A DNA stretch of 64,000 nt from contig CANSLJ010000024.1 in assembly GCA_947647735.1 (NCBI GenBank), positions 1 through 64,000 on the forward strand, given 5' to 3'. Position 1 is the first letter of the stretch; each line of letters opens with the position of its first letter. Below, piece after piece: positions 50,548 to 59,288 of this stretch. The stretch is from an uncultured bacterium (GTDB lineage Bacteria; Bacillota; Clostridia; Lachnospirales; Lachnospiraceae). The notes beneath the pieces are model-generated. The model saw only the letters and a list, made by a program, of their open reading frames with translations. It did no database searches and was not told where the DNA came from. A program made the position numbers and the translations under genes.

Positions 50548-51189
50548 ATGCATAATGCTCAGGAACAAAATAATCCATCCATTTCCTATCTTACCTGTTT
50601 TGACCGGATTCTTCAAGACATGATTCAGGGAATGACAAAACCCCGTCCCCGGGGCAGCATCTCCGGCTTATTTATCCGCCAGATGATCCCCCACCACGAA
50701 GCGGCCATCCGCATGTCGGAAAATCTGCTCCAGTACACCGCCCCGTCCGGCCAGGGATGTGAGTGCAATGATACATACGAAAAAGACCTGATCCTTCCAC
50801 TGAACAAGATCGCCAAAAACATCATCGAAGAACAGACAAAAAGCATTGAAAACATGAAAAATGCCTTTTTCTGCTGCTGCGAACATGAAAACAACAATCA
50901 GGATATGCGGCGCTATATGACAGCCTTCCGTCCCATTGTCCAGACCATGTTTTCAGAAATGCGCAGGGCTCCCAGAACAGAACGGATTCCCTATGATTTC
51001 CTGCGGGAGATGATCCCTCACCATCAGGGCGCTATCAGGATGTCCGAAAATGCGCTCCGCTTCCCCATCTGCCCGCAGCTCATCCCTATTCTGGATGCCA
51101 TCATCATTTCCCAGAAGGAAGGCGTCCGCCAGATGCAAAAGCTGTTGGAGACAGCATCCTCTCCCTTTGACCGGGATTACATCGGATAG
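50548..51189 (+). CDS. DUF305-family protein with two ferritin-like repeats
   Basis: The 213-residue protein has two copies of the DUF305 motif, FIRQMIPHHEAAIRMSE (about 47-63) and FLREMIPHHQGAIRMSE (about 151-167). DUF305 proteins are helical and often found with metal genes; the His pairs could bind a metal. No signal peptide is seen. Shine-Dalgarno AAGGAG is 6 nt before the ATG. Its end overlaps the convergent phosphopantetheinyl transferase gene by 13 nt. Confidence 0.85.
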   Translation: MHNAQEQNNPSISYLTCFDRILQDMIQGMTKPRPRGSISGLFIRQMIPHHEAAIRMSENLLQYTAPSGQGCECNDTYEKDLILPLNKIAKNIIEEQTKSIENMKNAFFCCCEHENNNQDMRRYMTAFRPIVQTMFSEMRRAPRTERIPYDFLREMIPHHQGAIRMSENALRFPICPQLIPILDAIIISQKEGVRQMQKLLETASSPFDRDYIG

Positions 51190-51854
51190 TCTGTTTCCGT
51201 AGGATCCTCTATGAGCTGTGCCGCGCAGATCCATGCGCTCTGCCCTCCTGCTGCGATCTTCTGCCGGTACAGTTCATACCTTTCTCCTGAAAGCTCCGCT
51301 GTTTCTCCCAGCACGGAAAAACCATTGAGCGCTGTGGCAAGCCCGCTTCCCGCCGCCTTTACCACCGCTTCCTTCCCGGTCCAGATCCGGCAGAAAGCAT
51401 CCTTTTGCTCCCCGCCTTCCAGATCCGCAAGCCGCTCATACTCTTCTTTTGTGAAAAAGCGCTTTGCAACCTTCAGATCAGCCCTGTCTGTAAATTCGAT
51501 ATCCGCTCCCAGAGGCCTCTCCCCAAAGGCAAGCAATACCGCATCCCGGCTATGGGAAATGCTGAAATGTACCGTCCCCTCTCCCTGTCCGTGTTCCGGA
51601 AAAACAGGCTTCCCTCCGGATAAGATGACAGGCTCCTCCTCAATGGAGAACCGCTCTTTCAATAAAAACAGCAGATACCCTGCAGCGATGGACTGCTTTC
51701 GTTTCATCCCCTGTTTTATCCTGTCGGCCTTCTCCTGACGCTGCCCGCTGCACAGGGCATACATCTTCTCAAGCTCCTCATCCGTTATCTTCTCCAGATA
51801 CAACAGCCAGAGCGTGATCTTTTTTATTTTATATTCCTCTATTTTTATATTCAT
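51177..51854 (-). CDS. 4'-phosphopantetheinyl transferase (Sfp family)
   Basis: It loads the phosphopantetheine arm of CoA onto carrier proteins. Motifs are HFSISHSRD, LGADIEFTDR with the magnesium-binding Asp/Glu, and WTGKEAVVKAAGSGL. The 225-residue length suits the Sfp type rather than the shorter AcpS. No NRPS/PKS genes are in the window. It overlaps the rRNA methyltransferase gene by 4 nt. Confidence 0.9.
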   Translation of the reverse strand: MNIKIEEYKIKKITLWLLYLEKITDEELEKMYALCSGQRQEKADRIKQGMKRKQSIAAGYLLFLLKERFSIEEEPVILSGGKPVFPEHGQGEGTVHFSISHSRDAVLLAFGERPLGADIEFTDRADLKVAKRFFTKEEYERLADLEGGEQKDAFCRIWTGKEAVVKAAGSGLATALNGFSVLGETAELSGERYELYRQKIAAGGQSAWICAAQLIEDPTETDYPM

Positions 51855-53323
51855 CCCGCATAATGCCTGTCCGTAAAATGCATCTTTCTAAGCCCTTTCG
51901 GATAATGATTTTTCACCATATTACCGCCGGCTTTCCCCCAGCCCAGGGGCTTTCCCTGCAAAAGCATCAGTACCCAGCCCTTCAGCCCTTCATTTTCCAA
52001 CGTCTCCCCCCGCAGATAAACCTCCGGAAGTTTTACCTCCATCCACTGCGCCACATCCTCCTTTTTCAGCGTCATAGCCCAGGTATGGGAAGGCTCGAAC
52101 CTGCCTTTTTTCGCCTCGCCAAGATACAGCCCGCTTCTCTGCATCCGCAGATTCCCCGTTTCCGGAAGATGTTTCGGTATCCAAAAGAGATGTTCCTTCC
52201 TCCAGATAAGCCTTCCATTACCCTCCAGTTTTACAAGATAACTTTCTCTCAGATATTGTCTGCAAAATTCCTGAAAATAATTCCGGTTATCCTGTTCCGA
52301 ATTTTTTTCTCCGGCTCCCTTTCCTTTTATCGTCCTGCCCTGTTCTCTTCCTCCTCCGAAAGCCTCTGTTTCTCCGCCCTCCTTCACCAGCCTCGCCGCA
52401 AAATGCCCTTCGCCCCTCAACTTATGAGGCCACATCCGCACCGTCCCCGGCAGGCCGCCGGGACATACTCCCGCCTCCAGAAGCTCTTTTGATAAGGCCG
52501 TCTCATCCAAAGAAAACTCCCTATGCTCCTCCAGAAACCACTCTACAACAGCTTCATCCTCCTCCTTCGAAAAACTGCAGGTGGAATACACAAGCACCCC
52601 GCCGGGCTTCACCATCCCCGCCGCATATTCCAGAATTTCCCGCTGTCGTTCCGCACACATCCCCACATTCTCCGGCGACCACTGGATGAGCGCCTGCTCC
52701 TCCTTCCGGAACATCCCCGAGCCGGAACAGGGTGCATCCACTACTACCCTGTCAAAAAACAACGGAAAACGCTCCGCCATGCGATCCACGCTCTCCTTCA
52801 AGATCACACAGTTTTGAACGCCCATCCGCTCCATATTCTGTGCCAGGATCTCCGCCCGTGCAGGCACATATTCATTACAGACAAGCAGCCCCTCTCCCTG
52901 CATCCTTCCGGCGATCTGCGTGCTCTTTCCCCCCGGCGCCGCACAGAGATCCGCAATATATTCTCCCGGTTCCGCCCCCAGGAGCCTCACCGCTATCATC
53001 GCGCTGGGCTCCTGAATGTAAAACGCGCCCGCCTCATGAAAAGGGCTCTTCCCCGGCAGCTCTTCCCTTTGATAAAAATACCCCTCCTCCGCCCAGGGGA
53101 TCCGCTCCAGCGTAAAAGGCATTTTTTCCTCAAACTCTTCTCCGGTGTATTTCAGCGGATTTCTTCTCAGCCCGCAGCTTCTCTCCTCCTGAAGGCTCTC
53201 TAAAAAAGTCGGCAGTTCCGATACCGAAACCCCCGACAGCGTCTGAAAAAGTTCCTTCATTTCTTTTATAAAAGCCGCCGGCAGTTCTATTCTTTCGCTG
53301 ATATTTTTCAACTGTTCTGACAT
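51851..53323 (-). CDS. 16S rRNA m5C methyltransferase, RsmF-like (NOL1/NOP2/Sun)
   Basis: The 490-residue protein has the SAM-binding CAAPGGKSTQIA, the releasing/catalytic cysteines in VDAPCSGSGMF and VYSTCSFSKEED, and a C-terminal PUA-like domain of the YebU/RsmF type (about 370-490). It methylates cytosine C5 in 16S rRNA. It is first in the two-gene unit with the phosphopantetheinyl transferase. Confidence 0.9.
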   Translation of the reverse strand: MSEQLKNISERIELPAAFIKEMKELFQTLSGVSVSELPTFLESLQEERSCGLRRNPLKYTGEEFEEKMPFTLERIPWAEEGYFYQREELPGKSPFHEAGAFYIQEPSAMIAVRLLGAEPGEYIADLCAAPGGKSTQIAGRMQGEGLLVCNEYVPARAEILAQNMERMGVQNCVILKESVDRMAERFPLFFDRVVVDAPCSGSGMFRKEEQALIQWSPENVGMCAERQREILEYAAGMVKPGGVLVYSTCSFSKEEDEAVVEWFLEEHREFSLDETALSKELLEAGVCPGGLPGTVRMWPHKLRGEGHFAARLVKEGGETEAFGGGREQGRTIKGKGAGEKNSEQDNRNYFQEFCRQYLRESYLVKLEGNGRLIWRKEHLFWIPKHLPETGNLRMQRSGLYLGEAKKGRFEPSHTWAMTLKKEDVAQWMEVKLPEVYLRGETLENEGLKGWVLMLLQGKPLGWGKAGGNMVKNHYPKGLRKMHFTDRHYAG

Positions 53324-53379
53324 CTTTGTATCATTCCTTCTTCCTTATGCTCTGTTTCATCATGGAAGGAAATCCTGTT

Positions 53380-53811
53380 TTACAAATATTCCCTAATCCT
53401 CAGCACAATCTGTTCCCCCTCTTTCTCACTCACAAGCTCAAACAGATTTTCTTTTGTAGCAAACATATTCTTCGGGTTTCTACCAATGATCAAATATTGA
53501 TTCTTACCATCAAGTGCAATGTACTTTCTTATGTCATCATCCAAAAGTATGTCCGCATTATCAATCACTATTAGCTTTTTTTCTGCATCCCTGATAATAT
53601 CACCAATATTCTTCTGATAATCTAAATAGTTTAAGCAGACAATATCAGAATTCAATGCCATGCACTCTTTTATAAATGAAAAAGATGCTGTTTTTCCTGT
53701 TCCGGAATCTCCCATTAATAAAGTAATATTATTCGTAAATTCAAAATCCAAAACAAACGAGGTATGCTCTGTGAAAAAATGCTCCATTACAATTGGCTTA
53801 CTCTTCATCAC
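53380..53811 (-). CDS. Small P-loop ATPase of an AT-rich four-gene module
   Basis: The 143-residue protein has Walker A GDSGTGKT (about 33-40) and Walker B KLIVIDNADILLDD. There is little beyond the core fold, so it probably works with a partner. It overlaps the DUF4869-like gene by 14 nt. The DNA is markedly more AT-rich than the flanking genes, as is the whole module 53380-55177. Confidence 0.7.
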   Translation of the reverse strand: MMKSKPIVMEHFFTEHTSFVLDFEFTNNITLLMGDSGTGKTASFSFIKECMALNSDIVCLNYLDYQKNIGDIIRDAEKKLIVIDNADILLDDDIRKYIALDGKNQYLIIGRNPKNMFATKENLFELVSEKEGEQIVLRIREYL

Positions 53812-54241
53812 GCCACCACTCCTTTAATTCTTCATAATCACAAATTTCTTTCTTTCCAGACAAAGTTTGTACACATACTGCTGCCATTTCAAAAGGAATC
53901 AGTGCATAGTCACTATAGACATTACCTGCATCAAGATTATATACCATCTCCAGTGCATTATTTCCACATTCCTTCAAGCAAAACACTTTCTCCGGATTAT
54001 ATAGTACATTTAATACCGTTTTGCAACCGGATGATAACTTATCAACATCCAGGACAATATCATTAAATTTGGAGCATATTTTATACTTGCCGATTAATTT
54101 TGCCTCATCTATTATTCCAATAACTTTTTGGGCTCTATCATCAAGCTTATGTGCGGTATTTTGATTAAAATAAATATCGTTTAATTCTACATATTCCATA
54201 TCTTGCGGAATATCATTTTTGTTCTTAAAAATTGTTATCAT
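53798..54241 (-). CDS. DUF4869-like protein
   Basis: The 147-residue protein resembles DUF4869 in the stretch DIVLDVDKLSSGCKTVLNVL (normally SGGVKTL) and VFCLKECGNNALEMV, and in a C-terminal FEMAAVCVQTLSGK. I judge this by eye. The function of the family is unknown. It overlaps both neighbours (ATGA with the TOPRIM-like gene, 14 nt with the ATPase), so all three are coupled. Confidence 0.55.
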   Translation of the reverse strand: MITIFKNKNDIPQDMEYVELNDIYFNQNTAHKLDDRAQKVIGIIDEAKLIGKYKICSKFNDIVLDVDKLSSGCKTVLNVLYNPEKVFCLKECGNNALEMVYNLDAGNVYSDYALIPFEMAAVCVQTLSGKKEICDYEELKEWWRDEE

Positions 54242-54948
54242 AATACTACCTCCAAGCCAATATTTTGAAATTGCATTAAAAGACTTGTTCCCTTATAAAT
54301 ATTCTGCATTTTTTCTTTAATCTGTAATCTACTTGCATCAAGACCACAAAGATCATCCTGCATTCGTTGTTCCCTCTCACAACATGATTTTATCCAACAT
54401 TCACCAATATTACTTTTCGATACCTCAAAACCAGTATTTCTCGTTAAATCAAACAAAATCTTTGCAGATAACTGCTCTATATTATAGGTATCGACGTTTT
54501 CACTATATTCTACTATTTCACGAATATCCTTATAATTCAATTTATCATTTTGAATTGTTTTTACAAGTTTTTCTCTTGCAGCAATTGCATTTTTACGTTT
54601 TGTTAAAAACTCATCATCTGATGCATAAATCCATTTTATCAAATCCTTGAACTCAAGCAATATGTATTCAAAACATATAATATCCATCATCAGAACATTA
54701 TTTTTGGTTCTCACATATTTTCTTAACAGTTTCTGTTCCATAACTACCTGCAGATTATCGAAAGAATTATCAAATACTATGACATACCTATTCTCGTCAT
54801 CCTCTAACGCCTTAACTGCTTTTACCAGTTCACTATTATTTTTCTTGCTTTCTACTACTATTTCCGGACACAATTGTCCCATAAATGTCTGCCAAAATAT
54901 ATAACCCGATTTATCCTTCCTATCTTCAATCCATAAATATGTTTTCAT
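54238..54948 (-). CDS. TOPRIM-like unknown protein
   Basis: The first half of the 236 residues has a TOPRIM-like alternation: LWIEDRKDKSG, then VIVFDNSFDN and KNNVLMMDIICFEY (beta strands ending in acidic residues). The fold is plausible but the E and DxD motifs are not perfect, so I call it only TOPRIM-like. The second half is helical. No membrane segment. It is coupled to the DUF4869-like gene by an ATGA overlap and follows the XRE gene by 31 nt. Confidence 0.45.
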   Translation of the reverse strand: MKTYLWIEDRKDKSGYIFWQTFMGQLCPEIVVESKKNNSELVKAVKALEDDENRYVIVFDNSFDNLQVVMEQKLLRKYVRTKNNVLMMDIICFEYILLEFKDLIKWIYASDDEFLTKRKNAIAAREKLVKTIQNDKLNYKDIREIVEYSENVDTYNIEQLSAKILFDLTRNTGFEVSKSNIGECWIKSCCEREQRMQDDLCGLDASRLQIKEKMQNIYKGTSLLMQFQNIGLEVVL

Positions 54949-54979
54949 TGTACACCGTCCTCAATTTTCTTCTGTATTA

Positions 54980-55177
54980 CTATTCGTAACTGATAATATC
55001 ATTCACACTGCATTCGAGATATGTACACACTTTCTCTAAAACTTTATTAGATACCGGCTCACCCTTTCCCATTTTGGCTACAGTTGCAGAACTCAATCCT
55101 GCATGTTCAACTAAATCCTGCTTTTGCAGTCCTTTTTCTAACAATATTTTCCATAATCCTATATATGATACCACCAT
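54980..55177 (-). CDS. Small XRE-type regulator of the AT-rich module
   Basis: The 65-residue helix-turn-helix contains QDLVEHAGLSSATVAKMGKG and VLEKVCTYLECSVNDII. It resembles the 67-residue regulator at 36459-36662 in size and C-terminal pattern (CTYLECSVNDII compared with CFILDCSVSDVL). It is the first gene of the module and probably regulates it. Confidence 0.8.
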   Translation of the reverse strand: MVVSYIGLWKILLEKGLQKQDLVEHAGLSSATVAKMGKGEPVSNKVLEKVCTYLECSVNDIISYE

Positions 55178-55227
55178 TTATACTTACCTCGCTTTTATTT
55201 GTGGAACATGATAAAATTTCATTTTAA

Positions 55228-55236
55228 ATTATAGCA
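55228..55236 (-). promoter_or_regulatory. Extended -10 promoter of the AT-rich module
   Basis: On the minus strand TGCTATAAT (55228-55236) is an extended -10, about 50 nt upstream of the XRE gene. The -35 is weak. The rest of the 306-nt gap 55178-55483 shows nothing I recognise. Confidence 0.5.
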
Positions 55237-55483
55237 CTCAAAAAATAAATAATCTATAAAACCTTCATTCTTTCAAAGATTTTTTCATTTGCATGAAGAT
55301 TTATCACCCATTGCCTATATTTCTAAAACATATTCACATATAATTGGGGTACTGCAGCTTCTACCATATAGCAGTAAAGCAAAAAGAAAAGCCTCAGAGC
55401 GCCGTTTAAAGCACACCAAGACTTATAGTTGCTAATATTAAAAGACTATTTTCACCAATTAATTCCTGCTTATGACAGCAGAC

Positions 55484-56395
55484 TCATCGCTCCTTAACCG
55501 CATTCCGCTCCGGCAGCTGCGCCAGTACGATCGCCGCAAACATCATCACGCACCCGAACAACTCCCGACTGCTCAGCACCTCATGCAGCAGCACAAATCC
55601 GGCGAGCACGGAGATCACCGACTCCAGGCTCATGATCAGTGAAGCCACCGTGGGATTCATCCCTTTCTGCCCTACGATCTGAAGCGTATACGCCACGCCG
55701 CAGGACATCACCCCCGCATATAAAACAGGCTTCCATGCCGCAAGCAGCATCGACAATTCCGGCTTCTCAAACAAAAACATACAGATGCTGCACAAAATGC
55801 CGCAGGTCAGAAACTGAATGCAGGACATCTTTACCCCGTCCACCAGCGGTGAAAAATGATCGATCACCATAATATGAAAGGAAAAAACAACCGCACACAA
55901 CAGCACCATGATATCCCCGGTATCCAGCTTGAGGCTCTCTGTCATACACAGCAGGTACAGCCCCGCCACCGCGATCACAACGCTGATACCAATCCGCATC
56001 CCGACTTTCTTTCCCGCAAAGATTCCAAGAACCGGAACCAGTATGATATACATCGCCGTAATAAACCCGGCTTTGCCGACCGTGGTATAAAGCAGGCCGA
56101 ACTGCTGAAGGGAACTTGCCACCGCCAGGATCACGCCGCAGCTGATCCCGCCTGCAAGCAATGTTTTTTTGTCCTCTTTTTTATGTACTTCCCTGCCTTC
56201 CCCTTCCTTTTTCTGCATCTTTTTCAAAAAGAATATACAGGGAACAAGAACCGCCGCCCCGATCAGGCTCCTCGCCGCATTGAACGTAAACGGCCCCACA
56301 TAATCCATACCCACGCTCTGGGAAACAAACGCCACGCCCCAGATCGTTGCCGTCAAAAGAAGAAGGAGCGACTGCCTTATCACAAATCTGTTCAT
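55484..56395 (-). CDS. DMT/EamA-family transporter
   Basis: The 303-residue protein has about ten membrane helices in two EamA repeats (LLTATIWGVAFVSQSVG and SCGVAYTLQIVGQKGMNPT). The substrate is probably a metabolite or amino acid. It overlaps the DUF1905/C39-like gene by 4 nt. Confidence 0.9.
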   Translation of the reverse strand: MNRFVIRQSLLLLLTATIWGVAFVSQSVGMDYVGPFTFNAARSLIGAAVLVPCIFFLKKMQKKEGEGREVHKKEDKKTLLAGGISCGVILAVASSLQQFGLLYTTVGKAGFITAMYIILVPVLGIFAGKKVGMRIGISVVIAVAGLYLLCMTESLKLDTGDIMVLLCAVVFSFHIMVIDHFSPLVDGVKMSCIQFLTCGILCSICMFLFEKPELSMLLAAWKPVLYAGVMSCGVAYTLQIVGQKGMNPTVASLIMSLESVISVLAGFVLLHEVLSSRELFGCVMMFAAIVLAQLPERNAVKER

Positions 56396-57054
56396 ACCAA
56401 AACTTCCAGATATCCTTTCATCTTCGTCATATCATAGCGGTCCAAAACACCCAGATTGGAATCGTAGTACTTTCCGTCAAAAGCAACCAGATAATGGCTG
56501 TAACGTCCCATTTTCTCCAGAATGATCGCACACTTTGGCAGTGTCACATCCGGCTCTCCGCAGGTATAGATGATCTCCTCGGAATGCTCTAATCCATAAT
56601 AGTTCAGCGTATCGATGATCTTTGCGATGGTTGCCTGCCATTCGCTGCAGTGCATCACATTGATCGCTTCATCCAGCGTGATACCTGCCAGCATCGCAAT
56701 ACATGCCTGCCCGCAAAGCCCGTCGTGAGGCTGGATCAGACAGTCGATATGATCGATCTTCCGGATCGGATTGGATGTGCTGTAAGGACTGTCACCCACG
56801 CTGTTTTTCGTAATGCGGAAAGAAATCCTGTACTTCTTTCCGTAGGAAAGCTTCTCCATGATCTCAGGTTGTACCGGAATATTGTAATATCCGTTCTTCT
56901 TGGGCTCTAAATTACAGACAAACAATGTCTCACCGACTCTGACTTTTGCCGGCACCTCACCCTCTCTTTTACAGATTTCCCATACATTAAAAGGAATGTC
57001 GATAATGGCGCCGTTTTCACTCTGTTCAATTTCTTTCTCAAACGTATACTTCAT
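56392..57054 (-). CDS. DUF1905 and C39-like cysteine-peptidase fusion
   Basis: Residues about 1-82 resemble DUF1905 (FEKEIEQSENGAIIDIPFNV, IPVQPEIMEKL). Residues about 100-220 look like a C39-like papain fold: QPHDGLCGQAC with candidate nucleophile Cys114, His187 in YSHYLVAFDG and Asp198 in YYDSN. There is no signal peptide, so it is cytoplasmic, unlike exported C39 peptidases. Start ATG 57054 is the first in the frame. It is coupled to the EamA gene by an ATGA overlap. Confidence 0.7.
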   Translation of the reverse strand: MKYTFEKEIEQSENGAIIDIPFNVWEICKREGEVPAKVRVGETLFVCNLEPKKNGYYNIPVQPEIMEKLSYGKKYRISFRITKNSVGDSPYSTSNPIRKIDHIDCLIQPHDGLCGQACIAMLAGITLDEAINVMHCSEWQATIAKIIDTLNYYGLEHSEEIIYTCGEPDVTLPKCAIILEKMGRYSHYLVAFDGKYYDSNLGVLDRYDMTKMKGYLEVLV

Positions 57055-57114
57055 ACCAAATACCTCTCTCTCTGAAAATTATTTATATAGTATTATAATG
57101 TGTTTTTCCGCATT

Positions 57115-57579
57115 TTACAAGAACACATAAAAATAGATCACCGCAACCGCAACTCCCAGCAACATTCCCGCCATCACCTGAGTCGGCGTATGCCCCACGA
57201 ACTCTTTCAGCTTCTTTTCCATGCTCAGTTTTGACTGTCCCAGTGCCTCTAAAAGTGCCACCATCTCATTCAGTATCTTCGCCTGTTTTCCCGTTTCCAG
57301 CCGCACTCCCATGGCATCGTGCATCACGATGATCGCCACGATACATGCCACTGCAAAAAGAGGAGAACCAAAGCCGCAGGTAAGCCCGGTCATTGCCGCC
57401 ACCGCTGTCACCGTTGCAGAATGGGCGCTTGGCATCCCTCCATCCCCCATCAGTCTTGAAAAATCTATCTTTTTATTGAGCACCGCATATAATATCGTCT
57501 TGACAACCTGTGCCGTAAACCAGCTTAAAATACCCGCCCACAATATGTCATTTTGCAGTAATTCCTGAAACCCGTTCAT
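57115..57579 (-). CDS. Divergent PAP2-family membrane protein (YuiD-like)
   Basis: The 154-residue protein has several membrane helices and the divergent PAP2 motifs: MGDGGMPSAHSATVTA and MHDAMGVRLETGKQA. The latter replaces the canonical third motif. It may be a lipid phosphatase or acid phosphatase-like enzyme. It follows the radical SAM gene by 15 nt. Confidence 0.88.
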   Translation of the reverse strand: MNGFQELLQNDILWAGILSWFTAQVVKTILYAVLNKKIDFSRLMGDGGMPSAHSATVTAVAAMTGLTCGFGSPLFAVACIVAIIVMHDAMGVRLETGKQAKILNEMVALLEALGQSKLSMEKKLKEFVGHTPTQVMAGMLLGVAVAVIYFYVFL

Positions 57580-57594
57580 ATCTGCCCTCGTTTC

Positions 57595-58200
57595 TCATGC
57601 ACCTTCCCACTCCCGAATCCGATAGGTAACGCCGAGCTCTTCGCAGATCTTCCTGCACTGCTCCTCCTCTTCCTTCGAGATCGTGGTCTCCACTGTTGTC
57701 ATCACCACATTGGGCACATACTTTGTACATTCCCCCGCAAAAGCAAGCATCCCGTCGTATCCGCAGACGCCGAACTTACTCCGGACGATCTCCTGATACT
57801 TCTCTCTGTCAGGGTGGTTTAAACTGATGGAAACCGTATCGATCAGCCCCTCAAGCTCCGGCGCGATATTCCTGTCGTTGATCAGGGAACCCTGCCCGTT
57901 GGTGTTGATGCGGATCGGGCACTTCCATTCTTTCTTCACAAAGGCGGCAACCTCCTTCAATACCTCAAAAGCTTCCGTCGGTTCCCCAAAGCCGCAGAAT
58001 ACCACCTCGTTGTAATCCTCCCTGTGAAACTTTGAAAACTCTGCTATCACCTCCTCCGCTGTCGGCTCATGCTCCAGCCAGAGGCTCCCTGACTTCCCCA
58101 TCCTGTCTCTGTCCTGCCGCAGACAGAAAGTGCAGGCACAGTTACATCTGTTGGTCAGATTCACATATAGATTCTGATGTACTTCATATAATATCTCCAT
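57595..58200 (-). CDS. TatD-linked radical SAM protein
   Basis: The 201-residue protein has the radical SAM cluster motif with Cys19, Cys23 and Cys26 (CNCACTFC) and the GFGEPTE segment. It resembles the TatD-associated radical SAM family. No tatD is visible in the window. The length is short, covering the core barrel only. The stem-loop element at 58211-58318 lies directly upstream and runs into its Shine-Dalgarno. Confidence 0.85.
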   Translation of the reverse strand: MEILYEVHQNLYVNLTNRCNCACTFCLRQDRDRMGKSGSLWLEHEPTAEEVIAEFSKFHREDYNEVVFCGFGEPTEAFEVLKEVAAFVKKEWKCPIRINTNGQGSLINDRNIAPELEGLIDTVSISLNHPDREKYQEIVRSKFGVCGYDGMLAFAGECTKYVPNVVMTTVETTISKEEEEQCRKICEELGVTYRIREWEGA

Positions 58201-58210
58201 TGCTATTCTC

Positions 58211-58318
58211 CTATTTCAGTTCCGCATAAGTCCTCCCGATACCTGATAACCGGCAGAACAATTTTCGTCTGCAATACAGCCGTAAATTGTTCTGAGGCAT
58301 CGTCCAGACTTATGCTGT
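58211..58318 (-). repeat. Intercistronic nested stem-loop element, copy C
   Basis: The outer stem pairs GCATAAGTC (58224-58232) with GACTTATGC (58307-58315). The inner stem pairs AGAACAATTT (58255-58264) with AAATTGTTCT (58284-58293). The apical hairpin is CGTCTG/CAGCCG, in reverse order compared with copies A and B. It starts 3 nt after the pyridoxamine kinase stop and ends at the radical SAM Shine-Dalgarno. Confidence 0.8.
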
Positions 58319-58321
58319 TTT

Positions 58322-59161
58322 TCACACACTCCGCAGAGTATGCAGAAACTCCTCAAAACAAACCCCATCCGTAAGTGGTATTCCCATTTCGATGGATTTT
58401 AAAATACATTTTTTGATAAACCTGCCCGCCTTTTTGACTGACTGCTCAAAGGGCACGCCGTTCACTGCATCTGCCGCTATGATCGAGGCAAAGATGTCGC
58501 CGGTTCCGCTTCTCTGGGTACCTGCTTTGATGGTGCGGAAGATCCGGGGCTCCGTCCCTTTTTCATAACAGTAATTCGCTATAAATTCTCCCTGAATGAT
58601 ACCGGTGATGACTACCTTCTCCGGTCCCATCGCGGAAAGCGTCTCCGCCAGCCACAAAAGCTTTTTCCTGCTCCATTTTTCCTCATAGGGAATCCCCGCC
58701 AGAATGCAGGCCTCCGTCAGGTTCGGCGTGATGATATCCGCCAGCGGGATCAGCTCCCGCATCTTCAGGCAGGTTTCCATCGAATAGGTCGGATACATCT
58801 TTCCGTAATCTCCCATCACGGGATCCACGATCACAACGGTATCTGTCTCCTTAAAATCCCTCAGAAAATCCGTCACGATAGCGATCTGCTCCGGAGAGCC
58901 CAAAAACCCGGTACAGATCCCCTGAAAATGGAGTTCCAACTTCTTCCACTCCTCCATATAAGGACGCATTCTCGCCGTAAAATCCTCCAGATAGAAGGAC
59001 TTGAAACCTGTATGATTGGAAAAAACAGCAGTCGGTACAAAACAGCACTGTATCTTCATTGCTGAAATGATCGGCAGTTCCACCGCTATGGAGCACCGTC
59101 CAAAACCGGAAAGATCATTGATGACCGCTATCTTTTTCTGACTGTCACGAATTTTACCCAT
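58322..59161 (-). CDS. Pyridoxamine/pyridoxal kinase
   Basis: The 279-residue ribokinase-family protein has IAVINDLSGFGRCSI at the N-terminus, VDPVMGDYGKMYPTY, ITPNLTEACILAG and the GTGDIFASIIAA anion-hole loop with the catalytic Asp. It phosphorylates vitamin B6 vitamers using ATP and belongs to the salvage pathway. It has a likely promoter upstream, divergent from tmcAL. Confidence 0.9.
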   Translation of the reverse strand: MGKIRDSQKKIAVINDLSGFGRCSIAVELPIISAMKIQCCFVPTAVFSNHTGFKSFYLEDFTARMRPYMEEWKKLELHFQGICTGFLGSPEQIAIVTDFLRDFKETDTVVIVDPVMGDYGKMYPTYSMETCLKMRELIPLADIITPNLTEACILAGIPYEEKWSRKKLLWLAETLSAMGPEKVVITGIIQGEFIANYCYEKGTEPRIFRTIKAGTQRSGTGDIFASIIAADAVNGVPFEQSVKKAGRFIKKCILKSIEMGIPLTDGVCFEEFLHTLRSV

Positions 59162-59288
59162 GTTGTCTCCTTCGTATCGCCGTATATCCTCAGAAGATCT
59201 CCGACCTGCGGCATATGCACAGCCCTGAGCTAAACTCTTACCATTCTATCACATTTTGTAAAAAATAAAAGGGAGTGATATAAAAAAA

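Noticed and set aside
52640-53203. Plus-strand Pro/His/Arg-rich frames across the rRNA methyltransferase gene
   Set aside because: They are shadows of the Cys-motif-bearing rsmF-like gene.
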